A stretch of 64,000 nt of DNA from assembly GCF_036324505.1 (NCBI RefSeq), contig NC_086370.1, forward strand, positions 10,340,512 to 10,404,511. The letters are read 5' to 3'. The notes beneath the pieces were generated by a model, which saw nothing but the letters and a program-made list of their open reading frames with translations, had not been told where the DNA came from and made no database searches. Origin of the DNA: Eleginops maclovinus. Taxonomy: Eukaryota > Chordata > Actinopteri > Perciformes > Eleginopidae. Position 1 is the first letter of the stretch, and every line of letters begins with the position of its first letter. Positions 1 through 12,956 of this stretch are shown one piece after another. The position numbers and the translations under genes are program-made.

Positions 1-536
1 TTGGCACTATTCCCAGTCGTTTGTTTGCAGTGTATTGTTTCACACGGCCAAATCAAAACGCATAAATGTATTCAAGTAAATGTACCTTCATATTCCTGAA
101 CTAACAAGAACTTTGCAGCTGGATAAGCAATTATGTAGTTACCTCACAAAGCAGCCTTGAAGTAGCATTTCTATCTAGTGCATCCTCTCAGAGTTTCCTT
201 TTGGTTTTTTTGTTGAAGTCTAGAGGAGGAGGGGGATTTGTTGTTCTGCTTGGCTGGTCATACACATGTATAGTCTGGGCCAGGTCAGGGTGGCAGAGTG
301 GCTTCCTTCATGGCCCAGGTGTGACAGAGCTGTCTCTATATGAAGGTGACCCGCAATCCCCCCCACCCCGTGCCTATGGATCCGCCACTCGGCCCAGCTT
401 GCCTTTCAGGTCTTACAGGCGATATGGTCTACTAAGCACCTTAATGATGACCACAGCATCATGCACTCAAACAATATACCGTTACTCCTTTATATCTCTG
501 TGGATATTAAAATGCTGAATGCATGTGAGAGTATAT

Positions 537-566
537 TCCTTTGTACCCCCTTGGATGTACAAAGGA
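537..566. repeat. short perfect inverted repeat
   Basis: The arms tcctttgtac (537-546) and gtacaaagga (557-566) are perfect reverse complements separated by 10 bases. No other feature is attached, and this may be chance. Confidence 0.6.
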
Positions 567-1444
567 GTCTAACTTGAACCCTGCTCGTGTCTCAGAGGAG
601 ATTTTCATTAGGCCTTGGCGCTTGGTGAAATAAATCTCCTTTGGGATTTAAGGTGGATACTTTGAACAAGCAATCCTTCACAAGGCTTTTACACTCAATA
701 AATCCACTAACGCCCCAATGTTTCAAAACACTCTCTACAACTCCATGCTTTATATCCACATCCTGTGCTGTAGTGTAAAAGTGACAGGTCTACTTGAAGA
801 TGGCAACAAGCCTTGGGAGCATTCACATCTGTTGATCCCCCTCATCCCTGTACCTGCTACGAATAAGGGAAGTTTCCTACGTGACAAGGCAGTGTATTAT
901 GACCAGAAGAGACCGTGAGGCTCACATGGCAGCCGCTGGGCTTGGTGTGTAAATTTTTAGACTAGTGGAAATGACAGGGGAAGTGATTAGGCATCCCCGC
1001 AGCAGTTCATCCCATCGTAATTACATCTATGCTGTGTTTACATCGGGTAACCACCAGGAATCGGTGTCCTACTATCTCAAACAGGGTGGATTAGGAGTAG
1101 GTGAGCAGGGCAACACTGCCACCCTGGAGATGTCCAGAAATGCAAATCTGCATACCCCAACCGGTGGAATTCAATGTCAAACAGATGGTATATACTGCAG
1201 CATAAACATTAACAACTTTTCTGTAGCATCTGTAATGCATTTTATACAATTTGATTACCTTCTGGGTGTCCTGGTATTGCAGAATATTAAGGCTTCATAT
1301 CTTGCTAAAAAGGTTGTCCTGTGAAATCAATGCATCTCTATTTTGATTTTCTTTCTATGGGGAACATGGAAAAGAAATATACCCAGTTTTATAAAACATG
1401 TTCAGATAATGTGGTACTGTGTCCAGGTTTTTAATCACTCTTCA

Positions 1445-1497
1445 TGTCCAGTTCACAAGAGAGGATCACTACTCCGTAGCCTCTCTTGAACTGGACA
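1445..1497. repeat. inverted repeat (18-20 bp arms)
   Basis: The left arm tgtccagttcacaagagagg (1445-1464) pairs with the right arm cctctcttgaactggaca (1480-1497), apart from two extra bases in the left arm. The loop is 15 bases. It sits immediately before the LINE-type tail and could be its internal hairpin or the scar of a separate small palindromic element. Confidence 0.8.
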
Positions 1498-1499
1498 TA

Positions 1500-1703
1500 A
1501 CATGCAAACTTTACACTTTATACTTAACATTGTACATTTATATTATATTTTATTTAATATTCCATTTCATTTCACTATTTCATCTGTATATTTCTTGTTT
1601 TTATTTCTAATTATTTGTTTTGCTTCATATTGTATTTTGCTGCTGTAACAAAATGAATTCCAGTTTGGGATGAACAAAGTCATTCTGATTCTGATTCTCT
1701 TTA
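1500..1703 (+). mobile_element. 3' end of an L2/CR1-type LINE (or a SINE sharing that tail)
   Basis: An AT-rich run is followed by gctgctgtaacaaaatgaat, then a decayed form of the usual gggat-n-aataaagt segment, and ends in repeats of attctg (about 1681-1698). This layout and the attctg tail are typical of the 3' ends of fish L2-like LINEs and the SINEs that borrow them. No reverse transcriptase reading frame precedes it, so it is a 5'-truncated fragment. The left boundary is approximate and the exact family is not determined. Confidence 0.72.
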
Positions 1704-3102
1704 CAGTCCTTGCAGGTGTGTCTGTGAGTCAATAACAATAAAAATAAAAAATATTATTTCTCAAATGTAGCTTTGAATAGTTCCAGACAGACAAGGCTAA
1801 AAGCTCATGAAAGACAGACACACAAACCTGAAATGTGCTCTCACATTGTCACCTTTCAAGAGCCTTTTCATATGGAGAGACACAAGGCCCTTTGTTTTTG
1901 CCGTAGGTGTGAATATCATTAGATCTACCATGAGTGCAATAAATGTGAGTAGGTGCTGTAGCCTTTGCCCATGAGACAAAAACACACACATGGTAATGAG
2001 CCGACAGCATGACTAATAGCTTGCAGTTTGAACCACATGCCCATCTCAGCAAAATGCCTGTTCTCTTTAAGTGAGCCATTATACAGTTATCAATGAGCCT
2101 GCTTTGCCTTTGATCTCTATTTTTAAGAGTTGAGGATTTTACACCAAAAAAAAGAACAACTTGGACAGCCATTGGTTTGCATGGTCTCTGCCGTTCTGCC
2201 CGAAATGAGGATAAAGCCAATACAAAGGGAGCTGTCAGTCCCCGTGTCCCTCCTGTCCCTATAATCCCTCCTCTCCTGAGTCTGTGCCTGCCACACCATC
2301 ATCAGAGCTCAGATCAAAGTGTGAGAGAAAGGCCCACAGGTCTGAGCAGACGGAGAGCTGACCTCCTCAGAGCTTTCGTGTCCTTGGACCAAAGTCCTTC
2401 AAAGGCCTAGACACATTCATTGAAAAACAATTTTGTGCAGTATGCCTAAATTAAGCTTAACTTTGGATCAGCTATCTTTCTTTGTGAACAAGCCCTGAAG
2501 CGCTCGTCGAATCTAAAGTGTTATTTGTGTAAAGACGATTTAGGCATCTCATTTATAAGCTTTTATACAGCTGGAATAAACTAAGGTCACAACCATGCAT
2601 TATTGTATGAAGATGAATATATATTTGTATTCAAGCCCAAGGTGCTGCAGGCTTAAATCTGTATTTCAGACCAGTGTATATAGTAAATTGAAAAATAGTG
2701 TTTTCTCAGGCTAATACGACACAGGCCTTGACCTCTCATCCTGCTACTGTTAATTAGTGTTGCTTGCTCTTACCTCTGGGCAGGCTTAGATTTATGGCTT
2801 TATGTTGTGGGGTGTTTTAAAGAGAAAGTGTGCTGCTTTGGCCAAGTCTGCCCACGGACTACATGGGCAAACCTACTTTCATACTCTGAACCAGAGCTCT
2901 TGTATACATGTAGATTTCTTTACTGCAGAAAGCATGCATACATCTACCTACAGCTTAGCAAGAGGTTCTCAAATAAGCAAATTATGTGGACATTAACTAT
3001 AGGATCATGTTCTCGTATTGTAGTATATAACACAGTATAATTAATGTTGTCCATATTTTTTTCCCTGTACAGTTTAATCTATAGAATGATGCATTCAAAC
3101 TT

Positions 3103-3270
3103 TAAAGGGATACTTGAACATTTTGGGATTATTTGCTGATTTACAGAGCATTACATAAGAAAATCAATATCCATTTCACCCCTGCACATTCAGTACAGAG
3201 GCAGATCCGTCACGTGTTTAGCCTACCTTAGCACAATCATGGCAGCAGGGTGGAATCGCTAGCCTCCAAC
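3103..3270. mobile_element. decayed MITE-type teleost repeat
   Basis: It begins ctttaaagggatacttgaac and continues attttgggatt, followed by a section resembling the tagcctaccttagcac (ttagcttagcataaa-type) core. Many fish genomes carry a short DNA-transposon-derived repeat with this order of segments. The right end is not recognisable, so no terminal inverted repeat can be demonstrated. The call rests on recognition of the family wording. Confidence 0.5.
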
Positions 3271-6200
3271 AGACATTTTAAAAAGCCTTCTAGTTATTCA
3301 GGGATCTTTCTGCCCGCAGGTGCTGCAATGTTCTGTGTTGGTTCATACCCATGCTGCAGACTGTCTCTTATTCCCCCTTAGTGTTGCATCACAGGAGTCT
3401 GCTATGTATCACTGAAGTTGTACAAATGGGATCAGTTATCATCAGTGTTGCGCAACTGAGTGCAATGAAGACGACCACAGAACACCCTGAGCTTCCGTTA
3501 ACAAAGAGTTCATTAAGTCCATTAAATTCCCAGTTGACATAATAAACTATCCAGGCTAAAAATGTTGCTATAATTATTCCTATGAAGCACAAGGCCAAAG
3601 AAAAGAGCAGAGGAAATTACTGTATGTTTTGCCAAAAAGAACACTGGAAAAAGACAAACTCACTCTTCTAATTGGAAACTGTGTTCCTACGGTTCAATAA
3701 TAATTATGTTCTAACCATGCTTCCAAGAAGTCACTGTACACCAGGACACAAAGCTCAATACGATATGCAGTTAATTAGTTTGGGTGTGTTAACAAATGTT
3801 AGTTTTATTTTGTATTTAGTGCTTTGGGAAATGTGGTTATGGGCAATTGTATCGTTTTTTAATGCGTTTTTGCAGATCTCCCATCTATATTCATGGAAAA
3901 CATATGACTTAAGTTTTCCATTTAAAATAGGCACTACACGAAAAATAAGTAAAGTAAGTTAGCTGGTAAGTTAAATTAGCAACTTCGTGTAATTACTGAA
4001 GATCAATTTTAAATAAACAAACTTATCTTACCGTCTGCAGAAAATCTATGTTGCTGTCTATGGTTGTTGTGCTGATAAAATATGACTCTACCACTGTGCA
4101 GGTAGGTCCAAAAGCTGTAGTTAAACCGATGAGAGGCCTTGGATGTATATATAATTCATATCAATTTGGATTTGTGCACTTTGTTATCGAAACTACTGTC
4201 AATAACGGCTTCGACTTTATTCTGGGTGAGCATTAGTCTGCAGTTAAGATTAATCCTTACTCTCACATGAACCATATTATTCTAGCAACCCTGCTGTTCA
4301 CATGCTACTGCATTGCCCTTCCTCTGTTCTACCTTGTTACTCTGACTCCTCTTTAACCCCTGCACAATTAGTCCACCACATGTAGTGCCAAACACTAGCA
4401 CTCCCCTTACCACACAGGAGCTCATCAATAAATGCTATAAATAATGCATGGCACCAGAATAAAGGTCAGTTTAAATCATCAGTCATCCATGTTCCCTTTA
4501 GAAGTCAGTGTTTGCTTAGTAGCTCAGTTAAAACATTTTTTGCTCATTTTACCAAATATTGGCGAGGCGTTTGACTCCGAATACAGAAATAGCAGAGCCA
4601 AGCTTTTATTTTGTAGGTCTTCTGGTCTCAGTCATTAGTATACAATATGCAGCAGACATGATTTTTTTTCTCATATTGGTCCTGTCACAAAGACAGGGGC
4701 CTGCAGAAAGTCCTCATATGTATGCTGTTCTGTCACCTCAAAATTCAGAGTGAGGTTTTGACTTTGAAGCCGCTTTGATATGGTGCTTTTGAAATATGTT
4801 GAAGGACGCCTTGAAAGGGAAAAAATGTCTAATTAGTAGCCTTACATTGGAAGGGTACCATAGACTGGCTTCCCATTGCCAGACCAGAAAGCCCTTTTTT
4901 CCCCTTCTCTGATTAAATGTGCTGTTGAAGTTAGGTAGAAAATGAAAGTAGTGTCTCCCTAATTATTATTTTACCCTTCATTTATATCAACCATTGGGAC
5001 TCCTGGGCTGTTGTGGTTCAAATCATTAGCTACACGTTAGGATTACTGATAATTCTAACCTCCGAGCTCTATATGCTGCTAATCTCTTTTGAGACAGTTT
5101 GACAAGACAAATGGATATTTGAGAACCCACATATGCCCTGGTTTTACCTGCCATCGAGGGATATATGGCTTGTCATGCCTCTTTTACTCAGTTTTATCTC
5201 AAGTATTTCAGAGGCTTCTTCACTTTTACATATCTTATAAGAGCAGTTTGATAGATTCAGACAGAATCCTCAGATCCCCTGCTTTGATCATTTCTTTATG
5301 CCCACCTGTAATTTAGGCCTCCAAAATGCAAATGACTTCTAATGCTAAACACCATGCTCTACATTTCTTAAGCACTCATTGGAATAATCACAGGCTTTGG
5401 ACGCCCCGAGGCATATTGAATGATGTCTTCTACACTGCTGAGTGTAGAGGATCAAATATTCAAATCCAACATTTTGTTCATAATAACCACACATTTCTTT
5501 TTCATTTACTACTTTTTATTTGCTTTCATCTCAGGGTTCTCTCAAATTTCATCCTACGGTTTATAAGGTCATGCCTCTTGTGATATATGCAATAAAAAAA
5601 TCACAAGATCGTTATAATCATGTAAGGATAAGGATTGTAATCAAAGTAAAGTTCAAAGCTTTAAAGGAAGCGGATGTTAGAAACCATAAATTGGGAAATA
5701 AAATCCACTATTCATATAATAGTTGAGGCTGTGGTCTGTTGGAACAAATTCATTAAAAATGACCTGTACGATGATGGGTAATCTGATAAATTCAGGAGGA
5801 TATGCTATGGTGCAGGACTATTTCTACCAGTGGGAAAATGAAATCAAACCATATACTACTTTTTAGCCGGTTTAGGAAATATTGTACTTGATTGAGTGTT
5901 GTGTCCATGTTGTTCCCTCTTCAGTTGAGGTAAATAAAGACATGATGACGACAAAGCCACAGGTCTTTTAACCATACTGTCAGTCGGAGGCACTATTTCT
6001 TCTCCACAGTGTTTCAAACTAGCCTGCAGAGAAGTCTTCATATCATTCTCTTAAGAGTACAGTGGAAGACGAATCCATTTTGTTATTGAGTTTACCTGAC
6101 ATTTTCCTCAGCTACTCATTTCAATTCTGTCAATCATGTGCGGGTTATGCTGAGGTCAGTCTGCTTGTCTCAGCGATGTGAATTCCTTCCTTTTGTCTTT

Positions 6201-7429
6201 GCCTCCCTTTCGCTCGTTGGTCAGCGATATCATTTTAGCTGATACAGAGCAGAAGAAGTCATACATAAATATGAGCAGACGTCTGGTTGCATGTGCCCTC
6301 AGTTTAGAGTATGATATTTTTTTATGCCATTCTAAATGCTGCCTCTTTAACACTGAGGGAATCGGTGTCAGCAGCAAACCTCTGTGGGATATGAATAGTA
6401 AAAGAGAAACACTTTCTACATACAGAATTGTTGTATCAATGTAGCAGTTTGCAATATATATGTTATGATTTGCAGATACTTTACAGTTTTATGGTAAAAA
6501 GTGGCAACTGGTTCCCGATGTAATGACCATAGTGTTTAAAAAATACCTGTAGGTGTTCACTTCAGAGAGGACTGTGCTTCATCAACCATACAGCTGGTCA
6601 TGGGCCGATGAATCATGCAGCTCTCAGTTCAGTAGCTGCTTGTGCTTGCTTCACTGCTCTGCCCTATCCACACACTGCAGCATATACACCTTTTTATGCC
6701 CCATTCTACCCACCCCCTCCGTCATACATTTGGCTGACGGACAAGCTGCAGAGTGTTTCTCCCCACATTGCTTGTGCAGATGGGATCAGTGCTGTGGAAC
6801 TGAGTGTGATAGACACAATCATAGCCTCATTAAGGCCGAAGATAGTTCATTATGTCCAAATACTGCATCACTCTTTGGGACCAACCAAAAGTCGGCCCAA
6901 CTTGTCAATGTAAAAGTGAAAAAGAGCTCTGTATTGAACTGTTGAGTCATATTTTAAGTTGAGAGTTAAATAAAATGTTTGCGCTGAGAACCATCAAAAA
7001 CAAGTACACTCTTAACAAAACCCATCAGACTTTTATTATTTATTCATTACATTTTGGACATTGCCAATATGTCGCAATTTTTTTTTGCAGTCACAGAGGA
7101 CTTTGATAATCGTTATTTAAGTAATCTTGCATTAAAATACACATCATGTTTGATCTCAATGACCCAATAAACATAACACTCTGATAATAAGACGCCACGT
7201 AAGGTGGCTAGCTTCTTCAATTTGATTCACTTTGCTCTGAGGTTGGAACGCCTGACCCCTTTAACTGTTTGTTTTCATTGCCACTGCTTCATTGTTCTAC
7301 GCACTCTTTACAATTTCTATATTGTCATTTATTTCCTCTGCTTCTGACTTTAACTGCTGCTTAGAGGATGTACTTGGAGGTGACACATTTTCATTCTTCA
7401 TTGCTGACAGGATCCTAAAGGAGGACTCA

Positions 7430-8220
7430 ACTAAACTTTATTTATAAAGCACTTTACACACAACAATGCGCACACAGAGGAAAACAAATGAAGCAAACAA
7501 ACAAAACTGAATTAAAAAAAAAACATGTCAAATAATAAGGATATTATTAATAATAAAGGCACTTGGTAACACAGGCACAGTTAAAAGCTAATGAATAAAG
7601 ATGCTGAAGATCTTAACAGTGGGGGAGAATTGGATGGTAGATGGAAGAGAATGTCATAGTTTTGGGGGGTTTATCGTGAAGGATGTCCCCACAGAACGAG
7701 GGCAGGACTTCTGTAATGTAAGAGAGACACTTATAAACAAACATCACAATTTAAAAATCAGTTGTGTCTCTTAGAGGCAGCCAGACGCTTGGAAATACTG
7801 TAATGTTCTCCCTTTTTTGACCTTCTCAAAACCATTTGTGCAGTATTTTTGAACTAGTTGAAGGAAAAATATACAAAAATGTTTTTTACTGCAATAATGT
7901 GTTGCAATAATCAAGGCAGGAGATTTTGCAGGGCTGCAGGAAGCTTAGTTTTAAAACCCAGATTTATTTGTTTGAAACATTTAAACCCCAAATCGCATAT
8001 CACCTCAAGTGTTTTTCTAACAGAAGCGGGGCAATATCTGGAGAAATAATATTGGTCAAATTCTCTGGTCCAAATAAAACAACATCCTTTATTCTCATTG
8101 TGCTAGGAAAGCCATCCGGGATTTAATGACTTGAGAGTTTTGAAGTCAGATAGTTTGTCATAGTTATAAGGCTCCAGGTGGAGGTTGATCTTTGTACCAT
8201 CCAGTGACACAAATATTGTG
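7430..8220 (+). mobile_element. long decayed teleost interspersed repeat, class unassigned
   Basis: The segment starts with actttatttataaagcact and continues through several phrases seen in a long repeat common in fish genomes: cttaacagtgggggag, ccccacagaacgagg, gcaataatcaaggcaggaga, cccagatttatttgtttgaa and tctggtccaaataaaacaa. Their order matches the repeat as I remember it, but many substitutions and small deletions separate them. The short open frames at 7858-8126 fall inside it and are not genes. Ends are approximate and no target-site duplication was found. I cannot tell whether the family is a LINE derivative or a non-autonomous element. Confidence 0.6.
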
Positions 8221-10701
8221 GACAGGAATGCTCTGCTTTACTCATAACCGCACAGTGACTTCTTAATAAACTGTTATCCAGAGAGTCATGGCCAGTATGT
8301 CCACCCTGCATGTAAACACAGCCAGTGGTGCTAAGTCCTTAATGGACACTCAAATAGTATTGCGATAATAGTTTTACTTGATCAGAGCAGATATAAAATG
8401 GGTGGTGGGACTCGGGCCATTAGGCTCCAGGTTTCTCGCCCTCTGCATTTCTTCATCCTCCATTTAGTATAATGACTCTCAAACAATCAGCTCTCGCATT
8501 AGAATATGGAGTGCGGTATTATGCAGTATAAAAGGGTGTTAATGTAGTATTTGAATATCCTGATCTGTAACCGTGACGTGCATCCCAGTAGTAGCAGCAG
8601 CAGGTAGCTGATTCAGACAGAGACCCCCGGCATGACCTACATGCTTAAAGAATTACAGCAGTCAACAAAGAGGATTCTCTCGGATTCATGTTCTGATACT
8701 CTGATGTAAGCCCACACTGTGGCAACAGTGCTGAATAATAACATACTTGTGGATGCATTTGCACAAGGTCTCCCCTTGCTGCTGTGATTTATAAGCAGAG
8801 CTTCCATCTGCAAACAGACTAGGAGGCTTTAAGCTACGGGGGCAGCACCCTGTGTCCACTGCTATTTACTCAGCCAGCCGAGACGAGGAGCTCCCCTGGC
8901 AGGATCCTGCACTCGCTGTGCCCATGCATGCTTCTCTTACATTTACCTGTCTGCTCATGGGAAGGCGACAGTTACTGCAAGACTGCCACACTTTGCCACA
9001 GGTTGAGCCATCTTTACTGTGTCATTTCCCGCTGCTTAACAAATGACTGAAAGCTGCAGGCTATCAGGTTCTCAGTGGAATAACAGTGACTTAGTTTTAT
9101 GAGCACTGTCTTTGCAAAACTCTAGTCACACTTTGAAGTGAATAAATCATTGTTTTAATAAGCAGTGGATGAATTAATTAAAAGAAAATCCTTGTGTAAA
9201 TATTATAGTAAATGCATGTAAATGATAATTAACACCATCTTCATTAAAAGAAGGCAAGACTGTAACACAAGTTCTATTTTTTTCAATAATAATCACAGAA
9301 CCTTTCTGTGCTGTACTTGATGTACTGTGAGCTGAAAATGTGTGCAGAGATGCCGAGGAAAGGTGCTCTACTTTAAAGTGATGTGATAGATTAGGGAGGA
9401 GCCCTAGCAACCGAATAATTTCCCTGGTGACCAATTTCTGAACACTCCCTAAGCAAAGAAAATCAGCAACAAGCCAACATGTCAGACACAGCCTCACGCC
9501 AGAGTGCGAGCAAACATGCTGACTCACTTCTAATGAGCACCTAGAGATAGAAATAATAACCTAAACCACGATTCACAGGTCATCTATACCACTGACTGTC
9601 CTAATTAGCACTGGACCTTATACACTGTAAGCAGATGCACAGGTCTGCACGCTAACAACTATCAAAATAGCTTTGGAGGTGGCCTAGCGGTGATGGGAAG
9701 GAAAAGGAGAACAGTGTTGCTGGCTGCGTCTGCTTCTGAAATCTGCTTTTTTATCCATTTAGTCTTAAGATTCCTGGCTTTGATGCAGATAACTGATTAA
9801 ATGACTTTGGATTACATGTTTTCTGTCTCTAAAAAGGCTCAAGCTCTGTTTGATGTATGAGTCCCGGCCGTCGAGTCACTTCTCCTACTCACTATGTAAA
9901 TGAATGCATAACTAAAGCAGGTGCTACAGCAGTAAACGGCTACTGGTGTTCCCCTGTTCACCTTTTCAGAATATACATTTTATTTAACAGTTTTATTATT
10001 TAAAGTTTTTTTATATGTATATATAGCATGTGGATATTTACTGAAATTGATTATCAGTAAGATTTATTATTTCTGAATGACTTAGTGGTATTTATTGCAG
10101 GGCATTGTGTCCCTGATTTATAGATGAAAAGGAGTTGTGTCTGCCAAAATGCTCTCTGGGCTTTACAGGTTTTATTGGATGTATACTTGTCTTTGCTGTT
10201 TCCAATAACAGTCCTTTAAACAAGTAAATGACATCTGCGTTTGCCACAAAGGTGTCAGATCTTAACAGCATCCCGTTAAGTGATTACCTGATGCATTTCA
10301 CACCCAAAGATCAATACTCTTTAATGGATCAGTCAGGGAACTAATAAAAAAGAGTTTGATTGATTATCCTGATGGTGTATCATTGCCACAGCCTGCAATG
10401 TTTCAAGGTGTAGTTGCCATCCGAGCAGAGGTTCAAGTTGAAGAGAGTGACATGGCGGCCTTTCAGCTCAGGGAAGATAACGAGGCTTCTGGCTCAGGAT
10501 CGGTTTGGCAGCCGAGACTGGCTGGAGGCACTGACAGGGAATAATACTCATCTTGTCTGCAGATTAAATTAATTTGACTTCATACTTATTATCACAAAGC
10601 TTCAAGTAAAATCTTTCTTCTGAAGTTAATCTTAGTTCTTGTTTAATGAATGTTGACAATTGTAGAATTGGCATCATTTAGTTAAGGTGTCAGGATTCTA
10701 A

Positions 10702-10703
<2 letters not shown>

Positions 10704-10766
<63 letters not shown>
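10704..10766. repeat. ATA trinucleotide microsatellite (about 21 units)
   Basis: This is an uninterrupted run of the ATA/AAT trinucleotide, broken at 10767 by a g. The locus is likely to vary in length between individuals. Confidence 0.98.
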
Positions 10767-12925
10767 GTAATGCATTAAATGTATAGACGACTCAAATTAG
10801 CTTGTCTCAAATATGATGCCAATGACTCCATGGACATCTGTACACTTTATGAAGCTCTGCATTTCAGTTGTGCAGTAATTAATCTAGACGTCCTTTCAGG
10901 TTTTCAAATGCAAAATTGTTTAACTCTGACATCCTATTTGCATATAGTTATTATTTCTTTCTCTTTTTGGTATATAAGATCATTTAGTGTAATCAGTGTC
11001 AGTATGACTGTGCATGGGCAGGGCTTGGCATAGGACTAAAAATGGCCATGCTTTTCCACGCTTCATCATCTGTGGTTTGTGTCAGACCCAGACTGTCTCT
11101 CCAGTCATCTGGAAAGGTCAAAGCTCCGGTAAAAGATTTAAATCATCCCACAGAAGAAAGATTCACCTTGACAGGCGGAACCTGAAAACTGGTAAATAAG
11201 AATACAAACAGACTCCTTCCTCTTGCATAAAGCAAGGACAAACAGACCATTGCATTTCAAGGCGGGTGTCTGAGGTTGAGCTGCTTCAGAGGAAAAAGTC
11301 TAAATATTTTATTAGTCTTTTTAGTCAATTATTAACTTTCAAAATGTGTGAATTATGTTTCTTTCTTCTCTCAGTTGAAAGACTCACAAAGCCCTTGTTT
11401 GTATAATCATCATACGAGCAGACATGTTTTATCTTTCTCTTTCAGATCTATTCATTTAGTTTTTAGTTCTATAACAAAATGATCTTGGCAGGGCTGATGG
11501 CAACAGAATGTTTCTAAATACAAGTTGACAGGGTCAGCGTGGCAAAACAAACTGTTGTGCTGTGTTTTGGCACAGGGAGAATTTGACATATGCATGTTAC
11601 TCTCTGATGAATCGCGGTAGTGTTTTGTTGTTCTATATTCATCCAGTTGTTTGCTGCTGGTGGAAATGTTTTCCCTTTGTTTGCATTTGTCATTTTAATA
11701 TATTAATGCTGTGGCCACACCTTTTGATGAATGCAGGAACTAAAGCACGTATTCAGCGGCTTTTGAGGTCAACTGGGACCTTCGAAAAAAAACCTTCCTC
11801 TTTACTGTTTATTAATATGCTTAAAAAGATGAATGTGAAATAGGTACGCTTACAGCAAGGCCTATGTATCATAATGTATTTGCTCATAGAAGTAAAGAAT
11901 AATGAAACTATTTTCAGCTATAAAGCCATGCTTGAATAATATGCCTGCTGCAAAGTGCTACAAAGCAAGAACTATTACAAGGTGGTTACTTTTTATAATC
12001 ATCTTGGAAAAGACAGCCATAAATATATGGCATTCTCTGAATGTCTGTTTTGTTTTCCGTTCCTATATTTTAGTGGTTGGTAGGATATTATTGATTCCCG
12101 CTATTGATCCAAATGTGGCAACAATGACTCTGTGGTTTTCTCTAGTTTCCTCATCACTTAAAAAAAGCTCCCTCCTTGCCTAGTTGTTTTCATACCCTGC
12201 TGAGTTTAAACAGAAGGAAAACTGACTAACTATCCAAATATATTAAATAAAAAAATATTTTTAAAAGGTTTAAACTACATTTTGTGTGTGAAACCGCCCC
12301 AGTCATTGGTTTAGAGATCATTGGAAGAGAAAATCTTTGTGTAAGTTAGCGCTGACGGCGACAGACAGGATCAATCGACCTCAATGGATATTCATGTGCT
12401 GGAGGTTATTAAACAGTGAGCTCTACCAATTCACATGAGTCTGATCCAACATTTCCTCAAGCAACATATGCAAACTAGCACTGTTATGGACATCAAATAT
12501 GGGCATTAAGAACTAATTGGCCGTCTCCCTCATTGCTGCAACAGTGAGTGATAGGGTTTTTAACAGTCCAACAGCCTCGTTTATGCAGCAGTGTGATCGT
12601 GATAATCGATCTAATGTGCAGAAGGCTGTTCAAGACTCAGGATGAATTGGATGACACAGTTTTGGAAGTCAAGAGAAGTACACTGTGTGTGTTGGGAGCT
12701 GCTCGAGCATTGTTTTATAAAACAGTGGTGCATTAGCATTGAAGGGATATGAACAAATGGTACTGGGAATTGCTCCCCTTGGGAATAAACAAAAGCAGCA
12801 GTGAAGTAAACACATATTTAAAGCAAACAATAGGTGTGCTTCAATGGTTACACTTTGTAGGGCTGTTTGTCTTACTTATTCAACCGAATATGTTTTAATT
12901 TTTACCTCTGTCTTTTTCTGCACAG

Positions 12926-12956
12926 GCCTTCCCATGTATATCCACAGGCATCTATG
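12926..12956 (+). CDS. macrod2: macrod2 internal exon: ADP-ribose-binding loop of the macrodomain (partial gene)
   Basis: This 31-bp exon reads AFPCISTGIY plus the first base of a glycine codon. A strong pyrimidine tract ending in ctgcacag precedes it, and the donor gtaagc follows at 12957. It enters in phase 0 and leaves after codon position 1. The STGIYG motif is the conserved loop of MacroD-type macrodomains; family knowledge places it against the diphosphate of ADP-ribose. MACROD2 removes mono-ADP-ribose from acidic residues of proteins and deacetylates O-acetyl-ADP-ribose. The catalytic loop (GGGVDG type) would sit in upstream exons outside the window. MACROD1 shares AFPCISTG, so the paralogue call rests on the next exon, which joins in frame to complete glycine (g|gc). 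At 31 bp, gene predictors easily miss this exon. The exon reading is near certain; a processed pseudogene is excluded because the introns are present. Confidence 0.92.

Larger units (their letters stand above)
1..12925 (+). other. macrod2: macrod2 intron, 3' part (upstream exon not in window)
   Basis: This is intronic sequence leading to the acceptor at 12925, and no earlier macrodomain exon was found by eye. The stretches 1-1444, 1704-3102, 3271-7429, 8221-10703 and 10767-12925 hold only short unrelated open frames and no gene or RNA I can name. The remainder is covered by the repeats listed separately. The pyrimidine tract tctttttctgcacag at the 3' end is a strong acceptor. Confidence 0.8.

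Noticed and set aside
8527..8536. Isolated TATA box tataaaaggg
   Set aside because: No CCAAT, GC box, initiator or following open frame of note.
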